Positions 44,601-55,597 of a stretch of 64,000 bases of DNA are shown here, piece after piece. Below the pieces are notes generated by a model. That model searched no databases. It saw only the letters and a list, made by a program, of their open reading frames with translations, and was not told where the DNA came from. The first letter of the stretch is position 1. Each line of letters begins with the position of its first letter. Both the position numbers and the translations under genes were made by a program. Source of the stretch: Bacteroidota bacterium (GTDB lineage Bacteria > Bacteroidota > Bacteroidia > NS11-12g > UBA9320); the NCBI GenBank assembly GCA_024679565.1, contig JAIBDD010000005.1, forward strand, positions 53,004 through 117,003, written 5' to 3'.

Positions 44601-45450
44601 TGATAAGAAAAACGAACTTATCGCTGAAACATTAAACAACTATAAGCTTCGAATCAACGAAGTAACGACAGATTACAAGAGAAACCACTTCGCAATTAGT
44701 GTAGGAGATGAATTACCAACAGGTATCCTTCAAATGGCGAAAGTGTATCTTGCTAAGAAGAGAAAACTTAAAGTAGGAGATAAGATGGCTGGTCGTCACG
44801 GTAACAAGGGTATTGTTGCACGTATTGTACCAGAAGCGGATATGCCATTCTTAGAAGACGGAACTCCAGTTGATATCGTACTTAACCCACTTGGTGTACC
44901 ATCGCGTATGAACTTGGGGCAGATTTACGAAACAGTATTGGGTTGGGCCGGAGAAGAATTAGGTATCAACTTTGCTACCCCAATTTTTGACGGTGCTACC
45001 GAGAAAGACATTGAAGATTACGTGAATAAGGCAGGAGTTCCTGCAAACGGTTCAACGTATTTATACAATGGATTGACAGGTGAGCGTTTCGATCAACCTA
45101 CAACAGTTGGAATCATTTACATGTTGAAACTAGGTCACATGGTTGATGACAAAATGCACTCTCGTTCTATTGGACCTTACTCATTAATTACGCAACAACC
45201 ATTGGGTGGTAAAGCTCAGTTTGGTGGTCAGCGTTTTGGTGAGATGGAGGTTTGGGCACTTGAAGCATTTGGTGCATCGAACATATTACGTGAGATTTTG
45301 ACTGTGAAATCGGATGATATTATCGGTAGAGCGAAAACGTATGAGGCAATCGTAAAAGGAGACAACAGTGTTGAGCCTGGTTTGCCAGAATCATTTAACG
45401 TATTGCTTCACGAGCTTAGAGGTTTAGGTCTCGAGTTAACATTTGATTGA
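41647..45450 (+). CDS. rpoB: DNA-directed RNA polymerase subunit beta
   Basis: A 1267-residue protein with all the usual beta-subunit regions: [20 protein letters not shown] at the start, the rifampicin pocket with [30 protein letters not shown] sequence near residue 480, GNKGIV near 1054, and a C-terminal [26 protein letters not shown]. His in THKRR and Ser in RRMSAL suggest a rifampicin-sensitive wild type. The start is a TTG (41647): no ATG or GTG lies upstream in frame and [12 protein letters not shown] fits the family's length. It forms a pair with rpoC, 45 bases downstream. Confidence 0.97.
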   Translation: MSTVQKRERISFARIPEIIKYPDFLDVQVQSFQEFFQLETSSEGRANEGLFKVFSENFPITDSRNIFVLEFLDYFVDPPRYTMAECIDRGLTYAVPLKAKLKLSCNDIEHEDFETIVQDVYLGTIPYMTPRGTFIINGAERVIVSQLHRSPGVFFAQSYHTNGTKLYSARVIPFKGSWIEFATDVNNVMYAYIDRKKKFPVTTLLRSIGYETDKDILDIFGLAEEVKVSKAGLKRCIGRKLAARVLRSWIEDFVDEDTGEVVSIERNEVVIERDTVIEEEHVAEIIDSGVKTIILSKEIDNKNDFAIIHNTLQKDTSNSGKEAVEHIYRQLRNTDPPDEETARGIIDRLFFSDKRYDLGEVGRYRINKKLKLDTSSDTRVLTNEDIILIIQYLIELSNSRTDVDDIDHLSNRRVRTVGEQLYSQFGVGLARMARTIRERMNIRDNEVFTPTDLINARTLSSVINSFFGTNQLSQFMDQTNPLAEITHKRRMSALGPGGLSRDRAGFEVRDVHYTHYGRLCTIETPEGPNIGLISSLCVHAKINSMGFIETPYRKVTKGKVEDGVIFLSAEEEDTHIIAQANAPIGKDGKFANDEIKARNEGDFPIVKPEEVHYMDVAPNQIVSIAASLIPFLEHDDANRALMGSNMQRQAVPLLRPEAPIVGTGLEQKIAEDSRNLINAEGDGVVEYVDAKEIRVRYDLSDNERTVSFIGEVKSYPVTKFQRTNQNTCINLRPIVKKGDRVVRGQVLCDGYATDNGELALGRNLKVAFMPWQGYNFEDAIVISEKVVKDDYYTSVHIVEYELEVRDTKRGEEELTNDIPNVSEEATKNLDENGLIRVGARIKEGDILIGKITPKGESEPSPEEKLLRAIFGDKAGDVKDASLKASPSTQGIVIDKKLFTRVKKDKATKADDKVKLAKLDAEHDKNLAKLKTTLVEKLFKIVNGRTSQGVNNVYFEEVIPKGTKFTQKALAEIDYATVSYNGWTADDKKNELIAETLNNYKLRINEVTTDYKRNHFAISVGDELPTGILQMAKVYLAKKRKLKVGDKMAGRHGNKGIVARIVPEADMPFLEDGTPVDIVLNPLGVPSRMNLGQIYETVLGWAGEELGINFATPIFDGATEKDIEDYVNKAGVPANGSTYLYNGLTGERFDQPTTVGIIYMLKLGHMVDDKMHSRSIGPYSLITQQPLGGKAQFGGQRFGEMEVWALEAFGASNILREILTVKSDDIIGRAKTYEAIVKGDNSVEPGLPESFNVLLHELRGLGLELTFD

Positions 45451-45495
45451 TCAGTAGTTTAGTTTTTAGTTTCAATTTATTTAGAAAAACACAAC

Positions 45496-48400
45496 ATGGC
45501 TTACAATAAAAAAGAGCAAAAAATAAAAAGTAACTTCAAAAGTCTTCGTATTGGATTGTCTTCTCCGGAAGTAATCCTTCAGAGATCTAATGGTGAAGTT
45601 ATCAAACCGGAAACGATCAACTACCGTTCGTATAAGCCAGAAATGGGCGGTTTATTCTGTGAAAGAATCTTCGGTCCTGTAAAGGATTACGAATGTCACT
45701 GTGGTAAATACAAACGTATTCGATATAAGGGTATCGTTTGTGACCGTTGTGGTGTAGAAGTAACAGAAAAGAAAGTACGTCGTGAGCGCATGGGACACAT
45801 CGAATTGGTGGTTCCTGTAGCACACATCTGGTACTTCAGATCGTTACCAAACAAAATTGGTTACCTCTTAGGATTGCCTTCTAAAAAGCTTGATATGATT
45901 ATTTACTACGAACGTTACGTAGTAATTCAGTCAGGTGTTAAAGAAGAAGACGGTATCAATTATTTAGACTTCCTTACAGAAGAGGAATACCTAGATATCT
46001 TAGATACTTTACCTAAAGAAAACCAATACTTAGAAGATAATGATCCGAACAAGTTTATCGCGAAAATGGGAGCAGATGCTATCTGGGACCTATTGGGTAG
46101 ATTGAACTTAGACGAATTATCATACCAATTGCGTCATCAAGCAGCTAACGAAACTTCTCAGCAACGTAAGGCAGAAGCCTTAAAGCGATTGAAGGTTATC
46201 GAAGGATTTAGAGATGCAAATTCAAGGTTTGAGAATAAGCCAGAATGGATGATTATGAAAATCCTTCCAGTGATTCCACCAGAACTAAGACCATTGGTAC
46301 CTTTAGATGGCGGACGTTTTGCCACATCAGATCTAAACGATTTATATCGTCGTGTAATCATACGTAACAACCGATTGAAGCGTCTGATGGAAATCAAGGC
46401 TCCAGAAGTTATCTTACGTAACGAGAAGCGAATGCTTCAAGAAGCCGTAGATAGTTTGTTGGATAATACTCGACGTGCTAACGCAGTTAAAGCAAGTGGG
46501 AACAGACCATTGAAATCATTAAGCGATATGCTTAAAGGTAAGCAAGGGCGTTTCCGTCAAAACTTATTGGGTAAGCGGGTTGATTATTCTGGTCGTTCTG
46601 TAATCGTTGTTGGACCAACACTTCAGTTACATGAGTGTGGTTTACCAAAAGGTATGGCAAGCGAGCTTTTTAAACCATTTATCATACGGAAGTTAATTGA
46701 ACGTGGTATTGTAAAAACGGTTAAGTCTGCAAAGAAAATTGTAGACCGAAAGGATCCAGTTATTTGGGAAATTCTTGAGAACATCCTAAAAGGTCATCCT
46801 ATCTTGCTAAACCGTGCTCCTACGCTTCACAGATTGGGTATTCAAGCATTCCAACCAAAATTGGTTGAAGGAAAGGCGATTCGATTACACCCGCTAGTTT
46901 GTACTGGGTTTAATGCGGATTTTGATGGTGATCAAATGGCTGTTCACGTACCATTAGGTAACGCGGCTGTTTTGGAAGCACAAATCTTAATGCTTGCGCC
47001 ACACAATATTCTTAACCCTGCTAACGGTGCACCTATTGCAGTACCATCGCAAGACATGGTGTTGGGATTATACTATTTAACAAAAGGAAGAAAGTCAACG
47101 AAGGCAAAACCAGTTGCTGGTGAAGGTCTTACTTTCTACTCACATGATGAGTTAACTGTTGCGCACAACGAAGGTCGCGCAGCACTTCACGCTAATATCA
47201 ATATCAAAACCAGTGTCAAAGAAGAAGGTGAATTGGTAGAAAAGATTATCGAAACAACTGTTGGACGTGTAATCTTTAACCAGTTTGTACCTGAAGTAAT
47301 GGGCTTTATCAATGAACTACTTACGAAGAAGTCGTTGAGAACAATCATTGGTGACATGGTGAAGGAAGTAGGTATTGCAAAGACTGCAAACTTCCTTGAT
47401 AACATTAAAAACTTAGGTTTCCAATATTCATTTAAAGGTGGATTGTCGTTTAATATTAGCGACGTTGTACTTCCAGATACTAAAGAAGGCTTAATTGATG
47501 CGGCTAAGGTAGAGGTAGATGAAATTTGGGAAAACTATAACAATGGTTTTATCACAAACAATGAGCGATACAACCAGATTATTGATATCTGGACACGTGT
47601 TAACTCTAAAGTTTCTGATGCATTGTTGCAAAAACTTACTGCCGATGACCAAGGATTCAACCCAATCTATATGATGTTGGATTCTGGTGCAAGGGGGTCT
47701 AAGGAGCAGATTCGTCAGCTAGGCGGTATGCGTGGATTGATGGCAAAACCACAAAAGAAAACAGGACATGGTGGAACAGGTGAAATTATCGAGAATCCGA
47801 TTCTTTCTAACTTCCGTCAAGGGCTGTCGATTTTGGAGTACTTTATTTCTACCCACGGTGCGCGTAAAGGTCTTGCGGATACGGCACTAAAAACGGCGGA
47901 TGCGGGTTACTTGACTAGACGTCTTCACGATGTTGCGCAGGATGTTGTGATTAATGCAGTGGATTGTGAAACACTTCGTGGTATTGAAGTAACAGCACTG
48001 AAAGAAAACGAAGAAATCGTTGAAAGCTTGTACGACAGAATTTTAGGTCGAACAAACCTTCATGATATTGAAGATCCAAAGTCTAAGGAAGTAATACTTG
48101 AAGCCGGTTCAGAAATTACTGAAGAGGTTGCACAAATAATCACAGAAGCAGGAATTGACCGATTGGAGATTAGATCGGTAATGACTTGTGAGAATCAACG
48201 TGGTGTTTGTACCAAATGTTATGGACGAAGCTTACCTACGGGTAGAATGGTTCAAAGAGGAGAAGCTGTTGGTGTAATTGCCGCGCAATCAATTGGAGAG
48301 CCAGGAACACAGTTGACGCTTCGTACATTCCACGTTGGGGGTACAGCATCTAACATTGCGTCTGAATCAGAAATGACTGTTCGTTATGACGGTATATTAG

Positions 48401-49818
48401 AGTTTGACGAAATCAAAACGGTAGATCGTATCACTGAAGATGGAGAGAAAGAAGAAGTTGTTGTTGGACGATCTGGTGAAATCAAGGTGTTAGATTCTAA
48501 AACAAAAGAATTGTTAAACACGTTGAACGTTCCTTATGGTTCGTTGCTTAAAGTTAAAAACAAGCAGAAAGTCAAGAAAGGTGATGTGATCTGTAACTGG
48601 GATCCATATAACGCAGTAATTGTGAGTGATTCTGAAGGTAAAATTGCGTTCAAAGATATCATCGATGGTATTACATATAAAGACGAAATCGATGAACAAA
48701 CTGGATTTAAGGAAAAAGTTTTGGTAGAAAACCGAGACAAGAAACTAATTCCAGCGGTGTTGCTACAAGATAAAAAGGGGGAAACTCTTCGCGAGTTCAA
48801 CTTACCTGTAGGAGCGCACATTTCTGTTGAAGATAGTGCTAAAATTAAGTCTGGTCAGATTATCGCCAAGATACCTCGTGTATTAGGTAAAACAGGTGAT
48901 ATCACGGGTGGTCTTCCAAGGGTAACTGAGCTATTTGAAGCGCGTAACCCATCAAACCCTGCTGTTGTTTCTGAAATTGACGGTGTGGTAAGTTATGGAG
49001 GTATCAAACGTGGTAACAGAGAGATACTTATTGAATCAAAAGAAGGTGTTAAAAAGAAATACCTTGTTTCGCTTTCGAAACACATTTTGGTTCAAGATAA
49101 TGACTTTGTTAAGGCTGGTACACCATTATCTGATGGTTCTATTACACCAAAGGATATTTTGGCAATTGAAGGTCCAAGTGCAGTGCATAAGTACATTGTA
49201 AATGGAATTCAAGAAGTATATCGATTACAAGGAGTAAAAATCAACGACAAGCATATTGAAGTAATCGTGCGTCAGATGATGCAGAAAGTTACTATTGTTG
49301 ATCCAGGAGATACGAAGTTCTTAGAAGGTGAAGGTGTTGCAAAACATGACTTTAAAGAACAAAACAACTGGATTTACGACAAGAAAGTTGTTGTTGAAGC
49401 AGGTGACTCAAATGAGTTGAAGCCAGGTCAAATAGTGAGCTTGCGTCGACTACGTGATGTTAACTCTGTGTTGAAGCGTAAGGATCTTAAAGCCGTTGAG
49501 GTGAGAGATGCTGTTCCTGCAACATCAGAGCCATTATTGATGGGTATAACCAAAGCATCGTTAGGTACACAAAGCTTTATGTCTGCGGCATCGTTCCAAG
49601 AAACCACTAAGGTGTTGAACGAAGCAGCCATTGCAGGTAAGGTTGATTACCTAACAGGATTAAAAGAAAACGTTATCGTTGGTCATTCTATTCCAGCAGG
49701 TACAGGTTTACGCGACTATGAAGACATCATTGTCGGTTCTCAAGAAGAATACGATTTATTGATGAGTTCTAAGGAAGAAGAGACCCAAACTGTTGGTGAA
49801 GTTGGTGCCGCGAACTAA
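45496..49818 (+). CDS. rpoC: DNA-directed RNA polymerase subunit beta'
   Basis: A 1440-residue protein. The zinc-binding Cys cluster near residue 67 (ECHCGKYK ... VCDRCGVEV), the catalytic triad NADFDGDQM near residue 475, the trigger-loop region with [18 protein letters not shown], and a second Cys cluster ([16 protein letters not shown]) are visible. A lineage-typical insert precedes the C-terminus. It ends at a strong terminator (49840), which closes the large cluster. The start ATG is at 45496. Confidence 0.98.
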   Translation: MAYNKKEQKIKSNFKSLRIGLSSPEVILQRSNGEVIKPETINYRSYKPEMGGLFCERIFGPVKDYECHCGKYKRIRYKGIVCDRCGVEVTEKKVRRERMGHIELVVPVAHIWYFRSLPNKIGYLLGLPSKKLDMIIYYERYVVIQSGVKEEDGINYLDFLTEEEYLDILDTLPKENQYLEDNDPNKFIAKMGADAIWDLLGRLNLDELSYQLRHQAANETSQQRKAEALKRLKVIEGFRDANSRFENKPEWMIMKILPVIPPELRPLVPLDGGRFATSDLNDLYRRVIIRNNRLKRLMEIKAPEVILRNEKRMLQEAVDSLLDNTRRANAVKASGNRPLKSLSDMLKGKQGRFRQNLLGKRVDYSGRSVIVVGPTLQLHECGLPKGMASELFKPFIIRKLIERGIVKTVKSAKKIVDRKDPVIWEILENILKGHPILLNRAPTLHRLGIQAFQPKLVEGKAIRLHPLVCTGFNADFDGDQMAVHVPLGNAAVLEAQILMLAPHNILNPANGAPIAVPSQDMVLGLYYLTKGRKSTKAKPVAGEGLTFYSHDELTVAHNEGRAALHANINIKTSVKEEGELVEKIIETTVGRVIFNQFVPEVMGFINELLTKKSLRTIIGDMVKEVGIAKTANFLDNIKNLGFQYSFKGGLSFNISDVVLPDTKEGLIDAAKVEVDEIWENYNNGFITNNERYNQIIDIWTRVNSKVSDALLQKLTADDQGFNPIYMMLDSGARGSKEQIRQLGGMRGLMAKPQKKTGHGGTGEIIENPILSNFRQGLSILEYFISTHGARKGLADTALKTADAGYLTRRLHDVAQDVVINAVDCETLRGIEVTALKENEEIVESLYDRILGRTNLHDIEDPKSKEVILEAGSEITEEVAQIITEAGIDRLEIRSVMTCENQRGVCTKCYGRSLPTGRMVQRGEAVGVIAAQSIGEPGTQLTLRTFHVGGTASNIASESEMTVRYDGILEFDEIKTVDRITEDGEKEEVVVGRSGEIKVLDSKTKELLNTLNVPYGSLLKVKNKQKVKKGDVICNWDPYNAVIVSDSEGKIAFKDIIDGITYKDEIDEQTGFKEKVLVENRDKKLIPAVLLQDKKGETLREFNLPVGAHISVEDSAKIKSGQIIAKIPRVLGKTGDITGGLPRVTELFEARNPSNPAVVSEIDGVVSYGGIKRGNREILIESKEGVKKKYLVSLSKHILVQDNDFVKAGTPLSDGSITPKDILAIEGPSAVHKYIVNGIQEVYRLQGVKINDKHIEVIVRQMMQKVTIVDPGDTKFLEGEGVAKHDFKEQNNWIYDKKVVVEAGDSNELKPGQIVSLRRLRDVNSVLKRKDLKAVEVRDAVPATSEPLLMGITKASLGTQSFMSAASFQETTKVLNEAAIAGKVDYLTGLKENVIVGHSIPAGTGLRDYEDIIVGSQEEYDLLMSSKEEETQTVGEVGAAN

Positions 49819-49839
49819 TTTTATTTAAACTTTTTACGG

Positions 49840-49865
49840 AAATGCCCCAGAAATGGGGCATTTTT
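49840..49865 (+). terminator. intrinsic terminator after rpoC
   Basis: AAATGCCCC (49840-49848), loop AGAAAT, GGGGCATTT (49855-49863) and T5 (49861-49865): a GC-rich 9-bp stem with a U tract, 21 bases after the rpoC stop. Confidence 0.9.
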
Positions 49866-49881
49866 GATTTACACGAAAAAA

Positions 49882-50199
49882 ATGGAAGAACAAAAAGAAA
49901 AGCAAGGCAATCAAATTGATATAGAGTTAAGCGAAGAAGTGGCAGACGGAACGTATTCGAACTTAGCCATCATTTCACATTCTAATTCTGAGTTTATAGT
50001 TGACTTCGTAAGAATGATGCCTGGTACACCTAAGGCCAAAGTGAAGCAGCGTATTATCTTGTCGCCACAACATGCCAAACGATTGATGTTTGCCTTAGGA
50101 GAAAACATAAACAAATACGAAGCAAGTTTTGGGGAAATTGAATCCCACGACCAAGTTCCAAATTTCCCAATGAACTTTGGACCAGCAGGAGAAGCATAA
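49882..50199 (+). CDS. DUF3467 protein
   Basis: The ATG at 49882 gives 105 residues (the TTG at 49864 falls in the terminator T run and is rejected). DIELSEEVADGTYSNLAIISH, SEFIVDFVRMMPGTPKAKVKQRIILSP and HAKRLMFALGENINKYE fit DUF3467. This small protein follows rpoC in most Bacteroidota and is of unknown function; it may relate to transcription by context alone. It is close behind the rpoC terminator, so it probably depends on readthrough or its own promoter. Confidence 0.9.
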   Translation: MEEQKEKQGNQIDIELSEEVADGTYSNLAIISHSNSEFIVDFVRMMPGTPKAKVKQRIILSPQHAKRLMFALGENINKYEASFGEIESHDQVPNFPMNFGPAGEA

Positions 50200-50235
50200 T
50201 TAATTAAGATTGTAGATATCGATATTACACAGTTA

Positions 50236-50817
50236 TTGTTAAAGCAACTCGGAAACGGCGGCATCGAGTCAATGGCCAATAAAATTGGTGCAAACAGCCA
50301 ACAAACGTCAAGCGCCCTAGAGGGGATAGTGCCAACATTATTGGGTGCCATGTCAAATAATTCTCAATCGAAATCTGGAGCATCAGGGCTTTTAGGAGCT
50401 CTTGATCGTGATCACGACGGAAGCATACTTGATGATGTGTCTGGCTTTATTGGGAATAGTGATAATGGGCCAGGAGAAGGTATTTTGAAGCACGTTTTAG
50501 GTGGGAATAGAAATACCGTTGAAAATGGATTGAGTGCAAAAACCGGACTCAATACCAGTCAAGTTGGTCAGTTGTTAAAGATTGCTGCTCCATTAATAAT
50601 GGGTTATTTAGGTAAACAGAAAAAACAACAAGGGTCTGGTTTTGATCTTGGCAGTATTGCTGGATTATTGGGCGGCATGTCCAATACATCTGACAAAAGT
50701 ACGGGTCTTGATTTAGGCGATATCCTACAAGTAGTTGGAGGCTTAAGTGGGGGTAATTCTGGCGCTCAAAGAAGTGGAGGAATTGGAGGCCTTTTGGGCA
50801 AGCTGTTTGGGAAATAG
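50236..50817 (+). CDS. DUF937 protein, start uncertain
   Basis: At least 193 residues from a TTG at 50236. DUF937 features: a helical N-terminus (QLGNGGIESMANKIGAN, SALEGIVPTLLGAM), DRDHDGSILDDVSGFI, GLNTSQVGQLLKIAAPLIMGYL and a Gly-rich tail with repeated GLLGG. Family similarity appears to begin earlier, at codons for DIDITQLLL (from about 50215), and the frame is open back to 50200 with only ATT codons (50203, 50209) as starts, so the true start may be a rare ATT. The related YidB family is small and uncharacterised. It ends at a perfect palindromic terminator. Confidence 0.8.
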   Translation: MLKQLGNGGIESMANKIGANSQQTSSALEGIVPTLLGAMSNNSQSKSGASGLLGALDRDHDGSILDDVSGFIGNSDNGPGEGILKHVLGGNRNTVENGLSAKTGLNTSQVGQLLKIAAPLIMGYLGKQKKQQGSGFDLGSIAGLLGGMSNTSDKSTGLDLGDILQVVGGLSGGNSGAQRSGGIGGLLGKLFGK

Positions 50818-50835
50818 TTTTATGACATTTATGAG

Positions 50836-50867
50836 AGAAAAGCGACCTAGGTCGCTTTTCTTGTTTA
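50836..50867 (+). terminator. palindromic terminator after the DUF937 gene
   Basis: AGAAAAGCGACC followed directly by its reverse complement (TAGGTCGCTTTTCT; 50836-50861) is a perfect 26-base palindrome and is followed by TGTTT. In RNA the CTAG at the centre forms the loop. It could act in both directions. Confidence 0.8.
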
Positions 50868-51006
50868 ATGAGCTGACTGTGAATCTGTTTGGCTGAAAGT
50901 TTGTGGTGTAGAAGCGGACTGTTAAAATAATGTCATTGGATATTAGCACGTCCTTAATTATTTTAGTGGAGAATAAATAGTAAAATTCTCACTTAAAAAC
51001 TGCTAT

Positions 51007-52611
51007 ATGATTGCTTCTGCTCAACGCACCGCTCGTACAATGGCTGGCATTGATACGTACAAAGGTTCATGGACAAACAATGAAGTCTTACACCTTTTGC
51101 GCCGAACAATGTTTGGAGCTACTAAGTCCGATATAAATTATTTTGCTTCTATGAGCATGTCGGATGCGGTCGATGAATTGTTGAACCCATCTTCGTTTAA
51201 ACCGTCACCGCCAGTAAACAACTATAATAATGGAAGAATTACTGACCCAGACATTGCCTTAGGCGATACTTGGGTAAACGGTCCAACAAACGCGACTTTG
51301 CAAAACGCACGTGTAAATTCCTTAAGATCTTGGTGGTATGGTCAGATGTTAGGTCAAGATAGAAGCATATTAGAGAAGATGACGCTATTTTGGCACAATC
51401 ACTTCTCAACGGAAACGCAGGTGTACAGAGACCCCATTTATGGGTACAATCACCAGCAATTGTTAAGAGAAAACAGTCTTGGCGATTTTAAGAACTTAGT
51501 TAAGCTCATTACTATCGATCCAGCTATGTTGGTGTATCTGAATGGAGAAAGAAATACACGACGAGCACCAGATGAAAACTATGCAAGAGAGTTGCAAGAA
51601 CTATTTACCTTAGGTAAAGGTGAAGATTCGAAATACACTGAACTAGATGTACAGCAAGCAGCACGAGTACTAACTGGATGGCGTGTGAACCGTACGAATT
51701 ATACCAGCTATTTTTTACCAAACTTACATGATGCTGATGACAAAACATTCTCGTCGTTCTTTGGTAGCAAAACCATAACAGGCCAATCAGGAGCCAATGG
51801 AGCCAACGAATTAGATGATTTGCTCGATATGATATTCTTGCAAACAGAAGTGTCGAAATTCATGTGCCGGAAGCTCTATCGGTGGTTTGTGTATTATGAA
51901 ATTGATGCCGCTGCCGAAACCAATGTTATAGAACCGTTAGCAGCCATATTCCGAAATAACAACTATCAAGTGAAACCGGTCTTAGAAGCACTTTTTAAGA
52001 GTGAACATTTCTTTGACGTGGTGAATCAAGGGTGCTTAATTAAGAGCCCTATTGATTATTCGGTTGGCATGATGCGCCATAATGGAGTAGAATTCCCTAC
52101 GTCAGCAAATGTTGTAGAGCAATATTATATGTGGCAAATTGTTGGGCAAGTATGTGCCCTCCAACAACAAAACGTTGGTGATCCACCAAACGTGGCAGGA
52201 TGGCCAGCATATTACCAAATCCCTCAGTACCACGAAATTTGGATTAATACGGATACCCTTCCCAAAAGGAATCAGATATCGGACATTATGATATTGACGG
52301 GAGTTTCCCGTAATGGGCAAACCATGGTGATAGACCCAATTGTGGTGGCAGAGATGTTTGATGCCCCTGAAGACGCAGCAACACTTGTTGAGGATATGGT
52401 GGACTACTATTATACTTTAGATGTTAGCAGCGACCAAAAGGAATATATGCGATCCTTTTTATTGTCTGGTCAAGCAGCATCTTATTGGACCGATGCATGG
52501 AATGCTTATCAAGCTGACCCAACAAATGCGTCGTTGAAGAATGTAGTTAAACTTAGGCTTCAAGGACTTGTCAAGTATTTAATGAATTTATCAGAGTATC
52601 AATTGTCGTAA
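51007..52611 (+). CDS. DUF1800 family protein
   Basis: A 534-residue protein matching DUF1800: EVLHLLRRTMFGATKSDINYF near the start, LEKMTLFWHNHFSTE, YARELQELFTLGKGE, AARVLTGWRVNR and VGDPPNVAGWPAY. No signal peptide is seen: it starts MIASAQRTARTM, so either the true start lies elsewhere or export is with a partner. DUF1800 and DUF1501 genes are neighbours in many Bacteroidota and Planctomycetota and are believed to be co-exported, function unknown. The DUF1501 gene begins 15 bases later. Confidence 0.9.
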   Translation: MIASAQRTARTMAGIDTYKGSWTNNEVLHLLRRTMFGATKSDINYFASMSMSDAVDELLNPSSFKPSPPVNNYNNGRITDPDIALGDTWVNGPTNATLQNARVNSLRSWWYGQMLGQDRSILEKMTLFWHNHFSTETQVYRDPIYGYNHQQLLRENSLGDFKNLVKLITIDPAMLVYLNGERNTRRAPDENYARELQELFTLGKGEDSKYTELDVQQAARVLTGWRVNRTNYTSYFLPNLHDADDKTFSSFFGSKTITGQSGANGANELDDLLDMIFLQTEVSKFMCRKLYRWFVYYEIDAAAETNVIEPLAAIFRNNNYQVKPVLEALFKSEHFFDVVNQGCLIKSPIDYSVGMMRHNGVEFPTSANVVEQYYMWQIVGQVCALQQQNVGDPPNVAGWPAYYQIPQYHEIWINTDTLPKRNQISDIMILTGVSRNGQTMVIDPIVVAEMFDAPEDAATLVEDMVDYYYTLDVSSDQKEYMRSFLLSGQAASYWTDAWNAYQADPTNASLKNVVKLRLQGLVKYLMNLSEYQLS

Positions 52612-52626
52612 ATAAAGCTTAGTAAA

Positions 52627-54222
52627 ATGAAAAGAAGAGATTTTTTAAAAGCAACCGCCCCATTTGCGACACTACCTGTGTTGATGAATGGCCTACCAAT
52701 TCATGCATTAGGTAACCCTGAAACGATGAATATATTGAGCAATGCATTTGTGAATACAGATCATGTGCTCGTATTGATACAAATGAACGGAGGGAATGAT
52801 GGTTTAAATACGGTAATCCCAACCGATCAATACTCCAATCTGACCAAAGCTAGGTCTAATATCATGATTCCATTAGCTAAAGTATTGGTATTGGATGATG
52901 TTGACGGAACGGGACTTCACCCGTCGATGACTGGAATGCGTGATTTATTTAATGACGAGAAGTTAGGCATCGTCCAAGGTGTTGGATATCCAAACCCAAA
53001 CTTTTCCCACTTTAGAAGTACGGATATATGGCATACAGCCTCTGATTCAAACGAGGAAATACACTCTGGTTGGATAGGGCGCTATTTAAGCCACGAATTC
53101 CCCAACTATCCTGTTGGTTTTCCAAACACAGACATGCCAGATCCACTTGTTTTGCAGATTGGGTCAGTAGTGTCTACAGTTTGTCAAGGAGTTAGCGTAA
53201 ACATGGGAATGGCGATTAGTGACCCAAGTGCATATTACCAATTGGTAACGGGTAATTATACGCAGTCACCAAGTTCAAAAGCCGGAAAGGAATTGGATTA
53301 TATCCGACAGGTGGCAGGACAAAGTAATGAATACGGACAGGCGGTAAAAACTGCTGGAGAGAAAGGGAATAATAAAAGTACCAAGTACCCCGACCAAGGA
53401 AATAATCGTTTAGCCGACCAACTTAAAATTGTGGCGCAATTGATTTCTGGTGGATTGAAAACAAGAATTTATGTGGTGAATATAAATGGTTTCGACACCC
53501 ATGCCGGTCAGGTGCCTGCGACAGGAGGTACTGAAACGGGTAATCACGCTAATTTGTTAGGTCAATTAAGTGAAGCAATTGATGCCTTTCAAGATGATGT
53601 TGAGTTATTGGGATTGAAGGACCGTGTATTGGGAATGACCTACTCTGAATTTGGTCGCCGTATTATGGCGAATTTTAGTTCAGGAACAGATCACGGAGCG
53701 GCGGCACCAATGTTCTTATTCGGAACAAATGTGAAGCCTGGTATTCTAGGGAAGAACCCAACAATTGCAGATACGGTTAAAGTAAATGACAACCTGCCTA
53801 TGCAGTACGACTTCAGGTCGGTTTATGCTAGTGTATTGAAAGACTGGTTCTGTCTGGAAGACACTGAGGTTGATTCTGTGATGCTTAAAACCCATCAACA
53901 ATTACCTGTCTTAAACGACAGCTGTAATACAAATTCTAGTGCACGTAAGGCATTAAGGAAATCTGGTGAAGCATATGTGTTGAACTATCCAAATCCTTTT
54001 AGCCATGCAACGACGATTAAATTCGAATCGTCTGGAGGACACATTTTGGTTCAGGTGTTTAATCCACAAGGGCAGTTAATTGAAACGCTGGTGGACTCTG
54101 AAATGCCTGTTGGAGAGCATGAAGTTGTATTTAATGCAGCCAACCTAGCAAGTGGAACGTATTATTATAGATACCAAAATGGAAGCTTACAGCAAACCAA
54201 ACCGATGATTTTAGCTAAGTAA
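52627..54222 (+). CDS. DUF1501 protein with Tat-like signal and T9SS sorting domain
   Basis: A 531-residue protein. The N-terminus MKRRDFLKATAPFATLPVL is a twin-arginine signal (RRDFLK). The DUF1501 core, a sulfatase/phosphatase-like fold, shows VLIQMNGGNDGLNTVIP, FSHFRSTDIWHTAS, NINGFDTHAGQ and YSEFGRRIMANFSSGTDHGAAAP. The last ~75 residues (LNYPNPFSHATTIKFE ... LASGTYYYRYQNG) are a T9SS type A domain. A protein with both a Tat leader and a T9SS tail is notable. It is paired with the DUF1800 gene. Confidence 0.92.
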   Translation: MKRRDFLKATAPFATLPVLMNGLPIHALGNPETMNILSNAFVNTDHVLVLIQMNGGNDGLNTVIPTDQYSNLTKARSNIMIPLAKVLVLDDVDGTGLHPSMTGMRDLFNDEKLGIVQGVGYPNPNFSHFRSTDIWHTASDSNEEIHSGWIGRYLSHEFPNYPVGFPNTDMPDPLVLQIGSVVSTVCQGVSVNMGMAISDPSAYYQLVTGNYTQSPSSKAGKELDYIRQVAGQSNEYGQAVKTAGEKGNNKSTKYPDQGNNRLADQLKIVAQLISGGLKTRIYVVNINGFDTHAGQVPATGGTETGNHANLLGQLSEAIDAFQDDVELLGLKDRVLGMTYSEFGRRIMANFSSGTDHGAAAPMFLFGTNVKPGILGKNPTIADTVKVNDNLPMQYDFRSVYASVLKDWFCLEDTEVDSVMLKTHQQLPVLNDSCNTNSSARKALRKSGEAYVLNYPNPFSHATTIKFESSGGHILVQVFNPQGQLIETLVDSEMPVGEHEVVFNAANLASGTYYYRYQNGSLQQTKPMILAK

Positions 54223-54389
54223 ATTTGTCAGTATCTTATGTCTTAGTTATGGCAAAGAACATTAGTTTTCTGGATAAACATTTGTAAGGGTTGTATATGG
54301 GTATGTTAGACACATTTCTCAATCCGCCCGTTTACCAAACTTTGAGGTACGGTATTTGTTGTTGGATTGTGGACACTCATTAATAAAGA

Positions 54390-55574
54390 ATGCAACAGAA
54401 TTTAGTTCGAATAAGCAGGATATTTCTAGCAGTAATGTTCTTATTCTCAGGAATAAGCAAATTGCTGTCTATGCCGTTTTTTGATGGCATGGTGGCTGAG
54501 TTATTTCTTGGATCTGCATACTATGACAATCCTTCTGGGATGTTCTATACACAAATTCTTAGCCGTGTTTTAATCGCCGTTGAGCTAACCTTAGGTGTTG
54601 CTATATTGGTTGATAAATGGGTGAAAAAACTCACTTTGCCTGCGTTGTTTGGCACGCTTTTGTTATTCACGATACATCTGTTTTATGAGGGAATAACCAG
54701 TGATAAGGGTTTTGTTGAGGGAAATTGTGGGTGTTTTGGGGACGTCCTTCCAATGAATAATCTTGAAAGCATCATAAAGAATATAGTTGCGATGGTAGCG
54801 GCGGTGTTTATTTATGTCAAACTGAAATCAGAAGACAAAATTGCGGTTTGGAGCTCTCCAGTGGTTATTGGGTTGGTCACTTTACTCACCTTGTTGCTTG
54901 GTGTGAAAAAATACCAATCAGCTGAAGTTACACCACTCGAACCTACAATAGTGGTAAATCAAGATAGCCTTTTATCAATAAACGTTGAGCAAACGTCAAG
55001 AGATTCAAATGTTGCAGTAGACACCTTGTTACACGAGGATAAGTCAAAAGTCAAGGCACCAGATAAGGTGGTGACTGATGTACCTAAAAAAATAAGTATA
55101 GTGCAAAGGCTAGAACAAATGGGCGAGTTATCGGATGGGAGTCAAATGAACTTAGGTAAAGGCACTGTGATGGTGAGTTTGTTCAGCATGACTTGTGGCC
55201 ACTGTCAAGATTCTTACAGAGATTTATGTGAATTAAGCGCCCGTGCAACGTTGCCGAAAATGTATCTGATAAACTATGGTAAGGCACTCGAACAACAGTA
55301 CTTTTTCAATCAAGCTGGCAATTGCCGCCACCCATATATTCGTACTGAAGACTATACAAAGTTTAATCGGTTACTTGAGGGTAAAGGGTTTCCTCGAATT
55401 ATTGTTTTCCAGGACGGTAAGATTGTGCAAGATTGGAACATTGATTCGTATAACCTCGATGTATTTAAGTCACATTTTAGCATTGAAGACGACGTCCGTA
55501 ATGCTGAGGATGGTCTAAATTTAAAGAAGAAGGACGATTCCTTTGACGAGTTTGAAAAGAACCCATGGGATTAG
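54390..55574 (+). CDS. MauE/DoxX-type membrane protein fused to a thioredoxin-like domain
   Basis: A 394-residue protein. The N-terminal half has four membrane helices of the DoxX/MauE type (ISRIFLAVMFLFSGISKL, VLIAVELTLGVAILV, LFGTLLLFTIHLFYEG, IVAMVAAVFIYVKL) plus a Cys pair GNCGCFGD, usual in this redox family. A fifth helix (residues ~155-170) leads to a linker and a thioredoxin-like domain (residues ~240-394) with CGHC (TCGHCQDSY). Likely role: carrying reducing power through the membrane to a periplasmic thioredoxin, by analogy with MauE/VKOR-like proteins. It stands alone in its orientation, with an unexplained 167-base gap before it. Confidence 0.83.
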   Translation: MQQNLVRISRIFLAVMFLFSGISKLLSMPFFDGMVAELFLGSAYYDNPSGMFYTQILSRVLIAVELTLGVAILVDKWVKKLTLPALFGTLLLFTIHLFYEGITSDKGFVEGNCGCFGDVLPMNNLESIIKNIVAMVAAVFIYVKLKSEDKIAVWSSPVVIGLVTLLTLLLGVKKYQSAEVTPLEPTIVVNQDSLLSINVEQTSRDSNVAVDTLLHEDKSKVKAPDKVVTDVPKKISIVQRLEQMGELSDGSQMNLGKGTVMVSLFSMTCGHCQDSYRDLCELSARATLPKMYLINYGKALEQQYFFNQAGNCRHPYIRTEDYTKFNRLLEGKGFPRIIVFQDGKIVQDWNIDSYNLDVFKSHFSIEDDVRNAEDGLNLKKKDDSFDEFEKNPWD

Positions 55575-55597
55575 CGTAGTTATCTAACTAATTTCTT

